A DNA stretch of 11,058 nucleotides from JALRBM01 sp964477195 (GCA_964477195.1 CAYZCX010000027.1:1-11058), one strand, 5' to 3'. Positions 1 through 6,533 are shown, counted from the first letter of the stretch. Numbers and translations: made by a program. The notes: a model not told the origin generated them from the letters alone.

Positions 1-59
1 TTGAACTTGCGACCTCACGGCCCCCAGCCGTGCGCGCTACCAGGCTGCGCCACATCCCG
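1..59 (-). tRNA. tRNA-Pro(GGG), 3' end cut by window edge
   Basis: Read on the minus strand from 59, the sequence folds as a tRNA: acceptor strand CGGGATG, D-stem GCGC/GCGC, anticodon stem CACGG/CCGTG around the 7-base loop CTGGGGG, then the variable loop and the start of the T arm. The anticodon in the loop is GGG, which reads proline codons CCC and CCU. The 3' half of the T arm and the acceptor lie outside the window. No separate promoter is visible right in front of it. The nearest is the one driving the 6S-like RNA, whose 3' end lies only about 10 bases upstream, so the tRNA may be cut out of a shared transcript. Confidence 0.93.
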
Positions 60-65
60 CTATCA

Positions 66-219
66 TAAAATCCCAGAACAGTGCTTTTGACGCTTGATAT
101 TCCCCGCAATTACGCAAGGTGGGTGCTCTCAACGCACTTCCACGGAAATACATCATGTTGAGCTCCCTATCAAATATGATATTCAGGAAAATCATATACG
201 CCTAGGCTTGTCCTGGGAC
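66..219 (-). ncRNA. ssrS: Probable 6S RNA (RNA polymerase-binding regulatory RNA)
   Basis: No protein is encoded here, but the minus-strand RNA has a clear architecture of about 150 nt. Its 5' end (218-209, TCCCAGGACA) pairs over 10 bp with its 3' end (80-71, TGTTCTGGGA). One pair is G-U, possible only in the minus-strand transcript. A promoter with a perfect extended -10 places the start at about 219, exactly where the stem begins, and the stem is followed by TTTTAT. Inside are an ATATGAT/ATCATAT hairpin, a CTCAAC/GTTGAG stem, and a CCACCTTG stretch on the 3' side like that of known 6S RNAs. 6S RNA binds the sigma-A holoenzyme by mimicking an open promoter. The identity is inferred from architecture, size and promoter placement; another structured RNA is possible. 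tRNA-Pro follows at once. Confidence 0.55.
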
Positions 220-225
220 TCTTTT

Positions 226-234
226 ATTATAGCA
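226..234 (-). promoter_or_regulatory. Extended -10 promoter of the 6S-like RNA
   Basis: On the minus strand this reads TGC-TATAAT, a perfect extended -10 element. A start 6-7 bases downstream falls at about 219, the first base of the RNA's closing stem. No good -35 is seen; the position 17 bases upstream reads GTATTT and lies in the last codons of the protease gene. Confidence 0.75.
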
Positions 235-246
235 TTTCTTCTCTTA

Positions 247-882
247 CTAAATACTGAATATGTGGCCAAATAAAGTAATAAAGAAATTGATAGCACCCGC
301 CATAAATGCTCCTATAAGAGGACTAGCGAGAAGAACTATAGCAAACACAACAACGATCCCATAACGCTCGATCATCTCCATTCCCCTTCGGACAAACTCA
401 GGAGCTAACGCATAGAGAATGCGCGAGCCATCAAGTGGTGGAATGGGAATGATATTAAATACAAAGAATCCAAGATTTACATAAATCATCGCGTGAAGAA
501 GAAGAGCGAAAAAGCCATCCATAGGCAGACCTGCTACAACAAAGATACCAAAGGAGATGAAGGCGATGAAAAGATTGGTAAGAGGTCCTGCTACCGCAAT
601 GAGCGCAGCACCCCACTCGTCGTAGCGAACTCGCGCAGGATTAAACGGAACAGGCTTGGCGCCACCAAAGATAGGGCCACCCACAAGTGCCAACATAAGA
701 GGTAGCAGGACCGTTAGAAAGGGGTCGATGTGCTTAATGGGATTCAGGGTAAGTCTCCCTTCAAGCTTGGCAGTATCATCGCCCAGCCAATACCCCACAA
801 ATGCATGCATTGCTTCGTGAAGTGTCATCGACACCAAAATCACACCCAAAACAGTGATAATATAGCCTAAGTCAAAATCCAT
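247..882 (-). CDS. M50-family (site-2-protease-like) membrane zinc metalloprotease
   Basis: This 211-residue polytopic membrane protein is an intramembrane zinc protease of the M50 family, of the compact type without a PDZ domain. The zinc motif HEAMH is at residues 22-26 inside the first hydrophobic segment. GPLTN at 99-103 and the third ligand motif NIIPIPPLDG at 143-152 (Asp151) complete the active site. Hydrophobic segments lie at about 5-30, 55-75, 92-118, 124-148 and 172-205. Such proteases cleave membrane-bound proteins within the bilayer; the substrate here is unknown. The start at 882 is supported by GGAGG (886-890) three bases upstream. A TATAAT at 891-896 overlaps that site and could be an internal promoter. 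The gene lies 19 bases after the Nudix gene on the same strand, so the two are probably co-transcribed. Confidence 0.9.
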   Translation of the reverse strand: MDFDLGYIITVLGVILVSMTLHEAMHAFVGYWLGDDTAKLEGRLTLNPIKHIDPFLTVLLPLMLALVGGPIFGGAKPVPFNPARVRYDEWGAALIAVAGPLTNLFIAFISFGIFVVAGLPMDGFFALLLHAMIYVNLGFFVFNIIPIPPLDGSRILYALAPEFVRRGMEMIERYGIVVVFAIVLLASPLIGAFMAGAINFFITLFGHIFSI

Positions 883-901
883 CTGCCTCCATTATACAGG
901 A

Positions 902-1630
902 TTAATAGTCGGATTCGTCGTAGTAGAATTCTCTTTCTACGTAATGAATACCTCGTTGCATAAGATCAGTAAAATCGTCAACGCTTACAAATCGCTTGGG
1001 CTGCTGATGGAATTCCTCAACTGTCATCCAGCGATTAATACCCCCTTCAAACTTCTCGATAAGATCACCCTCGTATTCAGTGGCGTAAACACAAAGAAAT
1101 ATCTTGTCTTCGAGTAGCTTGCCTGTTTGCTTACTGAAATCTCGCTTATGGTAAAGAGTCTTGTATTCAAATTTGGCCGTAAGACCCGTTTCTTCCAGGA
1201 GCTCTCGGTCAGCAGCCTCAATAATCGTCTCGCCCCAGCGGACTTTGCCGCCCATACGACCCCAAAAATCAAAGTACGGATTCTTCTTGCGTTGTTGAAA
1301 GAGAAATTCGCTCTCACCTTTGGCATTCTTACGCTCAATTGTAATTGCCACAGATATTTTAGGCTGTTTTTCAATCCCTTTTTCATCGGTATCCATGCGG
1401 TTCGCATATTCCTTACCTCTGTGAGTCAAGCGATACACCTTATCCGTTTTTTCAACATACCCTTCCTCAATCAGTTTTTTGATATGAAAGTTGAAATGGT
1501 CGCTACTGAGTCCCGTCCCCTTCTGCAGTTCTGCAAATCCAGCCTGAGGGGTAAATAACAGATGACGTAGTATTTCAATCTGCGCCTCGTGAGCATGTGG
1601 TTCGTATGTCATAGTTCCTCCTAATGTCAT
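902..1630 (-). CDS. Winged-helix DNA-binding/Nudix hydrolase fusion protein
   Basis: The protein joins an N-terminal winged helix to a C-terminal Nudix domain. Counted from an open frame beginning at 1705, the helix-turn-helix region spans about residues 38-105. The Nudix domain spans about 115-250 with a perfect box, G-x5-E-x7-RELLEETGL, at residues 153-175. Nudix domains hydrolyse nucleoside diphosphates linked to another group; in regulators of this layout the domain often binds a metabolite instead. The substrate or ligand is unknown. I take ATG 1630 as the start because AGGAG lies five bases upstream. ATG 1612 is a close alternative, with AGGAGG four bases upstream. The stretch 1631-1705 has no ribosome site. 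The gene is divergent from rpmB across a short region with an inverted repeat, and it leads into the protease gene. Confidence 0.85.
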   Translation of the reverse strand: MTLGGTMTYEPHAHEAQIEILRHLLFTPQAGFAELQKGTGLSSDHFNFHIKKLIEEGYVEKTDKVYRLTHRGKEYANRMDTDEKGIEKQPKISVAITIERKNAKGESEFLFQQRKKNPYFDFWGRMGGKVRWGETIIEAADRELLEETGLTAKFEYKTLYHKRDFSKQTGKLLEDKIFLCVYATEYEGDLIEKFEGGINRWMTVEEFHQQPKRFVSVDDFTDLMQRGIHYVEREFYYDESDY

Positions 1631-1688
1631 TGTAACTCCTAAATCATATCCTTCCGAACTGCCCATATCTAGTAAAGTAGGCTTCACC

Positions 1689-1717
1689 TTGACTAAACAC
1701 CCCAAAAGGGGTAAACT
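1689..1717 (+). promoter_or_regulatory. rpmB promoter with inverted repeat in the spacer
   Basis: TTGACT (1689-1694) and TAAACT (1712-1717) are separated by exactly 17 bases, giving a start near 1724 and a short leader to the ATG at 1751. The inverted repeat ACCCC-AAAA-GGGGT (1699-1712) fills most of the spacer, where a bound repressor would block RNA polymerase. Its position between two divergent genes, one encoding a winged-helix protein, makes it a candidate operator. The -35 is good and the -10 moderate (4 of 6 bases). Confidence 0.5.
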
Positions 1718-1750
1718 GGTACAGATTGTAAAAATAAGTGGAAACTAATT

Positions 1751-1954
1751 ATGGCAGCACGATGTGAACTTACCGGTAAAGGCAAACAATTTGGCCACAA
1801 TGTGAGCTTTTCTTTGCGTCGCACAAAGCGCGTCTTTAAGCCCAACCTTCAAAAGAAGACTTTTGAAGTAGACGGCCAAAAGATCACTATGATCCTTAGT
1901 ACGCAAGCTATCCGCACGCTGAAGAAAAAAGGCATTTTGGCAAAAGCAGCCTAG
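1751..1954 (+). CDS. rpmB: 50S ribosomal protein L28
   Basis: This 67-residue basic protein has the family signature along its whole length: CELTGKGKQFGHNVSFS near the N terminus, TKRVFKPNLQKK in the middle and AIRTLKKKG at the end. L28 is a small structural protein of the large ribosomal subunit. The length fits bacterial L28 (about 60-78 residues). The start follows a weak GTGGAA ribosome site. It forms its own short transcription unit, with a promoter at 1689-1717 and a strong terminator at 1971-2001. Confidence 0.96.
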   Translation: MAARCELTGKGKQFGHNVSFSLRRTKRVFKPNLQKKTFEVDGQKITMILSTQAIRTLKKKGILAKAA

Positions 1955-1970
1955 CCCAAAAAACTAATAA

Positions 1971-2001
1971 AAAACAGCCTTCTTCCTGAAGGCTGTTTTT
2001 T
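1971..2001. terminator. Bidirectional rho-independent terminator
   Basis: AAAACAGCCTTC (1971-1982) pairs perfectly over 12 bp with 1988-1999 around the loop TTCCT. Rightward, the stem runs into a T tract (1996-2001) and ends rpmB. On the minus strand it is likewise followed by a T-rich tract and lies just past the stop of the MBL-fold gene, so it can end both converging units. Confidence 0.9.
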
Positions 2002-2014
2002 ATTGTAGACTCGT

Positions 2015-2650
2015 TTAATTACTCAGCTCAATAACCGTAAGAGTGAGGGGGAGCGCCGTCGAAGCCTTAATTTTGTATTTACCTGTCACCTTCTCTACTG
2101 GTGCAGCTAGCTCCTTCGTAAATACCTCCACGCTTTCCTGAGGTACTTCGTATTTAAGTGTGTTATCCGCATAATGAACAGGAATAACTGCCTTCGGGTC
2201 AATACTGCGTACGAGTGCCGCCGCGCTTGTCGCGTCAAGCGTTAAGCCATTGCCACCCACAGGCAACACGAGGATATCGATGATGCCGATCTCTTCAAGT
2301 TGGTCTTCAGTTAACTGAGGGGCAATATTTCCAAGAAGCGCAACTCTGACGTCACCAACCTCTATTCGATAAATTGTGGACTTTTTTTCATCCGCCTCTG
2401 TGTCAATATGACGCCGAGCAGCAATTCCCCTAATAGAAAAATCGCCGATCTCATATTCTCCTGGCCCCTCTATATTGAGCACTGACTCAGAGTCATTAGT
2501 TGCAAAGCGGGCTTCCGTCGCAAGTGCAACCTTATCTTTGGTCGGAAGAACCTTTAGTCCTACTACCGATAGGTCCGGATCTACCACCAGATCTGTTTTC
2601 TTTGTTGAAATAATAAGGCCATTACCACCTTTGTACTCGATATCAAACAT
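2015..2650 (-). CDS. MBL-fold (metallo-beta-lactamase-like) protein with degenerate metal site
   Basis: The 211 residues follow the layout of metal-dependent hydrolases of the Lactamase_B_3/UPF0173 type. There is an early DPD turn at 24-26, a GPGEYEIGD segment at 62-70 and VGGNGLTLDATSAAALV at 131-147. IPVHYAD at 156-162 keeps the late histidine (His159). The hallmark HxHxDH motif is missing: residues 42-52 read ALATEARFATN where it should be. The usual GD metal ligand reads GN at 107-108. I see the fold but not the catalytic site, so hydrolysis is doubtful and a binding or structural role is more likely. AGGAG seven bases upstream supports ATG 2650. It lies 16 bases after the winged-helix/NTase-like gene, presumably in one operon. 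Confidence 0.75.
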   Translation of the reverse strand: MFDIEYKGGNGLIISTKKTDLVVDPDLSVVGLKVLPTKDKVALATEARFATNDSESVLNIEGPGEYEIGDFSIRGIAARRHIDTEADEKKSTIYRIEVGDVRVALLGNIAPQLTEDQLEEIGIIDILVLPVGGNGLTLDATSAAALVRSIDPKAVIPVHYADNTLKYEVPQESVEVFTKELAAPVEKVTGKYKIKASTALPLTLTVIELSN

Positions 2651-2666
2651 GTATTAACTCCTTTTC

Positions 2667-3254
2667 CTACGACTTCAGTACTTTATCAGTATCTAGCAAT
2701 ACGGTATGCTTTCCATTCAATATCTCTGTTATAAATTTATCACGAACACTCAATCTATAATAGAATTCATCGTAACTTATGACACTATAGTTGATCTCTC
2801 GTCCTTCTATCTTTTCGATCTGCTTCACGACATTTTTGACTTTTACTGGTGAAACATTGCCCACCACTAGCAAATCGACACCTATCGCCGATCCTTTTAC
2901 AAGGACACCGGCGAGTAGTATCAGGCGAACTCCGCTCAAACCCTCGAGAAGACTATGCCAGCTATCTTGTCTCGCATCTGCGTCTACTTCACGTATCTTT
3001 TCATCCGCAAATATCGCTCGAAATGGAACATAATATTCGTATCGTTGATTTATTTCATAATAAAGTTTGTTATCCGCGGTATCACTGGTGATAATTCCTA
3101 CCTGAAGCATATTGGCAAGCTCACGTCGCACCGAGTTGATTTGTTCATCAATAAGTCGAGTTATTTCTCGGACATAAAAAGACTTTCCTGGATTGTTCAG
3201 GAATAGATGTAATAATTTCACCCTCGTCTTTGAACCAAATAATGCGTCAATCAT
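2667..3254 (-). CDS. Winged-helix regulator with C-terminal nucleotidyltransferase-like domain
   Basis: Residues 5-70 form a winged helix-turn-helix of the ArsR/MarR-like class (FYVREITRLIDEQINSVRREL, then the wing NKLYYEINQ). Residues about 105-195 resemble a minimal nucleotidyltransferase fold, with GVDLLVVGN at 125-133. The second acidic residue and the GS-x-D pattern of active enzymes are not evident, so this part is probably a sensor or protein-contact domain. The role is most likely transcriptional regulation; the target is unknown. It precedes the MBL-fold gene by 16 bases and may be co-regulated with it or control it. Its start has only a weak ribosome site (AGGGA, close to the ATG). 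An extended -10 lies about 30 bases upstream. Confidence 0.72.
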   Translation of the reverse strand: MIDALFGSKTRVKLLHLFLNNPGKSFYVREITRLIDEQINSVRRELANMLQVGIITSDTADNKLYYEINQRYEYYVPFRAIFADEKIREVDADARQDSWHSLLEGLSGVRLILLAGVLVKGSAIGVDLLVVGNVSPVKVKNVVKQIEKIEGREINYSVISYDEFYYRLSVRDKFITEILNGKHTVLLDTDKVLKS

Positions 3255-3284
3255 TTCCCTGCCTAAGAATAACTTTCGTGTTCT

Positions 3285-3293
3285 ATAATATCA
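3285..3293 (-). promoter_or_regulatory. Extended -10 promoter of the winged-helix/MBL operon
   Basis: The minus strand reads TGA-TATTAT here, just past the miaA stop codon, with a predicted start near 3278, about 24 bases before the ATG at 3254. A partial -35 (TCGCCA, 3308-3313) sits 17 bases upstream in the end of miaA. Confidence 0.5.
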
Positions 3294-3302
3294 TGGTTCG
3301 AT

Positions 3303-4184
3303 TCACTTGGCGAGCCGTTCAGATATATAGCCTTTCACCTCTTTTAGCACTACCCAATGTATGAACGGATTCCGTCGCAGCCATGTCAATTGACGTTTGG
3401 CAAGCTGACGATCAAGTGTTGTAATTTTTTCCTTCATATCTTCTTCCCTTAGTTGGCCCGACAGATACAGTTCGACAACTTTATAGATATTTCCTGTAAA
3501 TGCTTCGCTTTGCCAGCCATACTTTTTGCCCAACCTTATTGCCTCTTCCACAACGCCATCCTGAAATAATTGTTCGGTGCGACGCTCTATTCTTTCATTT
3601 AAGACTTCCTTATCTGTGGCAATTCCAACAATAATGCTATTGCTTATCGGCTCGGATTGCCTCTGGGAGTTGACGCCATTTTGTTCAATGGCACGAATAA
3701 TGTACCGTTTGTTTTGTATATTCTCGGGCATCTCTATATTGTGTTCTTTACAATATTCTTGAAGCTGCTCGGTGGTGAGAGTTTCAAGCGTGCGCCTCAA
3801 TGAAGGGTCACTAGGAGTACCAAATTGATAATCAAACAGCACAGCATCAATATACAGGCCCGTTCCACCAACCAGAAAAGGCACATGTCCGCGCGAACGT
3901 ATTTCTACAATCTTCTTTTCCGCATACCGCTTGAAATCCGCCACAGTAAAACGTTCACCGGGATCGACGAGGTCAAGCCCCCAGTGAGGCACCTCTTGTT
4001 GTTCGGCGGCCGTTGGCTTGGCAGTTCCAATATCCATCCCCCTATAGATAGTCCTTGAGTCGGCGCATATTATTTCACCCCTATACTCTTTGGCCAACTC
4101 AATGGCCAGTCCAGTCTTACCGCTCGCTGTCGGTCCAACAATGACTACAAGGGGAGCGTCAATTGTGAATCCGGTGGACTCCAT
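3303..4184 (-). CDS. miaA: tRNA dimethylallyltransferase (A37 prenylation)
   Basis: The enzyme transfers a dimethylallyl group to adenosine 37 of tRNAs reading codons that begin with U, stabilising codon pairing. The 293 residues carry the P-loop GPTASGKT (17-24), DSRTIYRGMDIGTAKPT (42-58), DLVDPGERFTVADF (71-84), GGTGLY (106-111) and LAKRQLTWLRR near the C terminus. One family position differs: DSRTIY replaces the usual DS-x-Q-x-Y. The length is typical of the shorter bacterial enzymes. The start at 4184 has AAGGAG five bases upstream, inside the ATL gene, so the 40-bp overlap with the ATL coding region is real. It is the last gene of the thrS-ATL-miaA operon. A37 is often the base next to the anticodon, so the operon groups two tRNA-maturation steps. 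Confidence 0.95.
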   Translation of the reverse strand: MESTGFTIDAPLVVIVGPTASGKTGLAIELAKEYRGEIICADSRTIYRGMDIGTAKPTAAEQQEVPHWGLDLVDPGERFTVADFKRYAEKKIVEIRSRGHVPFLVGGTGLYIDAVLFDYQFGTPSDPSLRRTLETLTTEQLQEYCKEHNIEMPENIQNKRYIIRAIEQNGVNSQRQSEPISNSIIVGIATDKEVLNERIERRTEQLFQDGVVEEAIRLGKKYGWQSEAFTGNIYKVVELYLSGQLREEDMKEKITTLDRQLAKRQLTWLRRNPFIHWVVLKEVKGYISERLAK

Positions 4185-4489
4185 CGCTGCTCCTTAAAAT
4201 CATCGATAATGAATTCCGTACACATAACACCTTCTTGAGCCAAGAGTTGCTCTTGTACTTCACGGCCCCCATGAAATCCCGATGCCAATCCACCAAACCG
4301 ATTCACCAATCGATGCCACGGTAACTCAGTGGGGCCATAGTGAGCAATCCCCCCTACAATTCGCGCAGCATTTGCCTGTCCTGCAAAGCCAGCGACATCT
4401 CCATATGTAATCACCCGCCCTCGAGGAACCTGTGCCATAATCTCATATACTTTCTCACGAAAGCCCGGAGAGACAGTATCTTCCTGCAT
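4145..4489 (-). CDS. Alkyltransferase-like (ATL) DNA-lesion-binding protein
   Basis: The 114 residues correspond to the C-terminal DNA-binding domain of O6-alkylguanine-DNA alkyltransferase: the RGRVITYGDVA segment with Tyr29 (23-33), the arginine-finger segment NAARIVG (40-46, Arg43) and the active-site loop ELPWHRLVN (55-63). The catalytic cysteine of PCHR is tryptophan (Trp58), as in E. coli YbaZ and other ATL proteins. By family knowledge these cannot take the alkyl group; they bind O6-alkylguanine, flip it out and channel it to nucleotide excision repair. The start codon shares a base with the thrS stop (TAATG), with AAGGA upstream, so translation is coupled to thrS. The 3' end overlaps miaA by 40 bp in another frame. 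Confidence 0.88.
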   Translation of the reverse strand: MQEDTVSPGFREKVYEIMAQVPRGRVITYGDVAGFAGQANAARIVGGIAHYGPTELPWHRLVNRFGGLASGFHGGREVQEQLLAQEGVMCTEFIIDDFKEQRWSPPDSQLTLPL

Positions 4490-6297
4490 TACAATCCTTT
4501 TATATACTCGCTAAGAGCATCGAGAGTAACTTTTTGCTCGCCACCCTGGGTTCTCACGCTTACTTCCCTTGCCTCTTTATCCTTAGGGCCCACGATAAGC
4601 TGAACGGGGATCTTCCATGTCGTCGCCTCACGAATCTTCTTGCCAAGGCTTTCATTCCGATCATCACGAGTAAATCTTAGTTCGTTATACTTAACCGGTG
4701 TCATAAGGACCGTGTCGCGCAGAACATTTTCGATCTCCTCGACGTAATCAAGGACCGTGTCGTTGATCGTAAGAATGCGTACCTGCTCAGGTGCTGCCCA
4801 AAGTGGAAACCACCCACCCGTATGCTCTATGAAGACACTCAAGAAACGTTCGATAGATCCGAGGAGTGCGCAGTGAATCATAACTGGAGATTTTGATGTA
4901 GCATCAACGTCATTATATTCGAGCCCAAAACGGGTAGGCATAACAAAATCAAGCTGCACAGTTGCCACTTGGTGTTCGCGGCCAATCGCATCCGTCGCCA
5001 TAAAGTCAATCTTAGGACCGTAAAACGCCGCTTCACCGTCCTGTTCAAAGTAATCCAGGCCATTGGCAACAACAGCGTTCTTCAACTGCTCCTGAGCGCT
5101 TACCCATAATTCTTTCGAACCGAGATACGCATCACTATCATCCCGATAGCTCAAACGAACCCGTAGCGGCATCTTCAAGGCACCGTAGAGCTCGTTTGCA
5201 GCCGATAGAAGATCGTTAATCTGTGCCTCTATCTGATCAGGCCTCACAAAAGCGTGAGCATCATCCTGTGTAATACTCCGTACACGGCTAAGACCTCCGA
5301 GCTCACCAGTTTTCTCATCCCGATATACCATCGTCGTATCGAGGTAGCGAACAGGTAAATCACGATAGCTACGAGGTTGCGACGCAAATATCTGCGTATG
5401 ATGAGGACAATTCATTGGCTTTAATACAAAATCATCGCTTGTTTCTTGGCTCGTCACCAAGAATAATTCGTCTCCAAACTTAGCCCAGTGACCGGAGGTT
5501 TCATATAACTCCTTTTTTGTAATGTGTGGAATTGATACTTTTTGGAAGCCCCGGTTTTCACGGAGTTGATTCGCATATTGCGCTACCTTCTCACGAAGTA
5601 CAGTTCCACGTGGAGTGAAAAGCGGCAAACCAGCCCCTACGAGCGGAGATATCGTATAGAGGTCGAGCTCCTTGCCTAACTTACGATGATCACGCTGCTT
5701 AGCCTGCTCGAGACGCTCAAGATATTGCTCCAACTCTTCTTTCGTTGTAAATGCAACACCATAAAGACGCTGCATTTGTGCGTTGTCTTCTTTACCACGC
5801 CAGTATGCTCCTGCGACACGCATCAGCTTAAATACCCCAACATCTTTGGTATTTGCAACATGAGGACCACGGCACAAATCTGTGAAGTCGCCGTTCCTAT
5901 AAAAAGACACCTCTGCTATGGCGGCATCCCCTTCCGTGATTGTCCCCATTGCCTCTTTATCAAGATCTTTTGCAACAGTCGTACCTGAGCGCTTCAGATC
6001 GTTGAGAAGCTCTTCCTTGTACGGCTGGTGATTTTTCTTCGCCCATGCAATTGCCTCGTCTATTGGCATAGCAAACCGCTCAAAATCTTGCGCTTGATTA
6101 ATAATCTGCCGCATTGTCTTCTCAATCTTGGAAAAATCGGCCTCTGATATCTTTTGATCACCGAGGTCAATATCATAATAAAAACCATTCTCTACCACTG
6201 GTCCTACGCCAAACTTTGCCTCAGGCCAGAGCTTTTTAACCGCTGCGGCGGCGATATGCGCAAGACTGTGTCGCATTGCGTGTAATTGATCGTCCAT
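4489..6297 (-). CDS. thrS: Threonyl-tRNA synthetase lacking the N-terminal TGS domain
   Basis: The 602-residue class II synthetase charges tRNA-Thr. It begins directly in the editing domain: HSLAH (10-14) and DLCRGPH (140-146, Cys142 and His146) are the residues that clear misacylated seryl-tRNA. The catalytic core has MNCPHH (295-300, zinc ligand Cys297), motif 2 YRDEKTGELGGLSRVR (325-340), QDDAH (344-348), VQLDF (447-451) and MIHCALLGSIERF (473-485). The anticodon-binding domain spans about 505-602. The usual first 60 or so TGS residues are absent. A cysteine stands at 476, where most bacterial enzymes have arginine in MIHRAxLGS. AAGGAG seven bases upstream of the ATG defines the start, and no coding potential lies upstream, only the T-box leader. 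It heads the operon with ATL and miaA. Confidence 0.97.
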   Translation of the reverse strand: MDDQLHAMRHSLAHIAAAAVKKLWPEAKFGVGPVVENGFYYDIDLGDQKISEADFSKIEKTMRQIINQAQDFERFAMPIDEAIAWAKKNHQPYKEELLNDLKRSGTTVAKDLDKEAMGTITEGDAAIAEVSFYRNGDFTDLCRGPHVANTKDVGVFKLMRVAGAYWRGKEDNAQMQRLYGVAFTTKEELEQYLERLEQAKQRDHRKLGKELDLYTISPLVGAGLPLFTPRGTVLREKVAQYANQLRENRGFQKVSIPHITKKELYETSGHWAKFGDELFLVTSQETSDDFVLKPMNCPHHTQIFASQPRSYRDLPVRYLDTTMVYRDEKTGELGGLSRVRSITQDDAHAFVRPDQIEAQINDLLSAANELYGALKMPLRVRLSYRDDSDAYLGSKELWVSAQEQLKNAVVANGLDYFEQDGEAAFYGPKIDFMATDAIGREHQVATVQLDFVMPTRFGLEYNDVDATSKSPVMIHCALLGSIERFLSVFIEHTGGWFPLWAAPEQVRILTINDTVLDYVEEIENVLRDTVLMTPVKYNELRFTRDDRNESLGKKIREATTWKIPVQLIVGPKDKEAREVSVRTQGGEQKVTLDALSEYIKGL

Positions 6298-6319
6298 ATT
6301 TTCTCTCCTTTTTTAGATA

Positions 6320-6374
6320 AATAAAAACATGCGATGACTGGTTTTAAATAATATTAAATCCATATATCGCATGT
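6320..6374 (-). terminator. Leader terminator of thrS (T-box attenuator)
   Basis: On the minus strand ACATGCGAT (6374-6366) pairs perfectly with ATCGCATGT (6335-6327). The inner bases continue the stem as an imperfect AT-rich helix (GGATTTAA with TTAAAACC), and TTTTTATTTATC follows. Its 5' arm overlaps by two bases the 3' arm of the T-box antiterminator, so the two should compete. It lies about 23 bases before the thrS start codon. Confidence 0.8.
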
Positions 6375-6498
6375 CTCGGACCCTTGTAGCGGGCGGTTCC
6401 ACCGGACTTCCTGATAAATCAGGCACTTATGAGGCACGTAACGCACATGACCACATCCACGGAGCTAGGCGGGTGGTTAATCCGCTTTCAGGCGCTCA
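6320..6498 (-). promoter_or_regulatory. T-box riboswitch in the thrS leader
   Basis: The leader contains a textbook T-box antiterminator on the minus strand. GTCCGG (6407-6402) pairs with CCGaGAC (6379-6373, one bulged A). The 7-base bulge UGGAACC (6401-6395) is the T-box sequence that pairs with an uncharged tRNA CCA end. GCCC/GGGT (6394-6391 with 6383-6380) forms the upper helix with loop GCTACAA. A short hairpin CCTGA/TCAGG (6410-6423) stands just upstream, where Stem III is expected, and the terminator follows. T-boxes sense uncharged tRNA, and here tRNA-Thr is the logical ligand. The leader upstream of the antiterminator is only about 90 nt, so Stem I is compact. I could not fold it with confidence. 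ACC at 6477-6475 is one candidate threonine specifier codon. Confidence 0.85.
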
Positions 6499-6504
6499 TT
6501 TATT

Positions 6505-6533
6505 ATGATAGTGTGTCACCCTTGTTATTGCAA
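6505..6533 (-). promoter_or_regulatory. thrS operon promoter
   Basis: On the minus strand, TTGCAA (6533-6528) and TATCAT (6510-6505) are 17 bases apart, giving a start near 6498, at the beginning of the structured leader. The -35 hexamer is its own reverse complement and is shared with the tRNA-Val promoter on the other strand. Confidence 0.7.

Noticed and set aside
891..896. TATAAT just before the M50 protease gene as its main promoter
   Set aside because: It overlaps the ribosome site GGAGG and lies 19 bases or fewer from the previous gene. It may be internal, but co-transcription with the Nudix gene explains the layout.
1127..1558. 143-codon plus-strand open frame inside the Nudix gene
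   Set aside because: It is antisense to a well-supported gene, with no recognisable domain, promoter or ribosome site; the same applies to 5686-5988 within thrS.
1631..1705. Longer N terminus for the Nudix fusion, starting at ATG 1705
   Set aside because: It has no ribosome site and would put coding sequence over the inverted repeat and the rpmB promoter. Two downstream ATGs with AGGAG sites fit better.
6422..6437. Direct repeat GGCAC-x6-GGCAC in the thrS leader
   Set aside because: It is a single short repeat and more likely reflects pairing within the T-box leader than a separate element.
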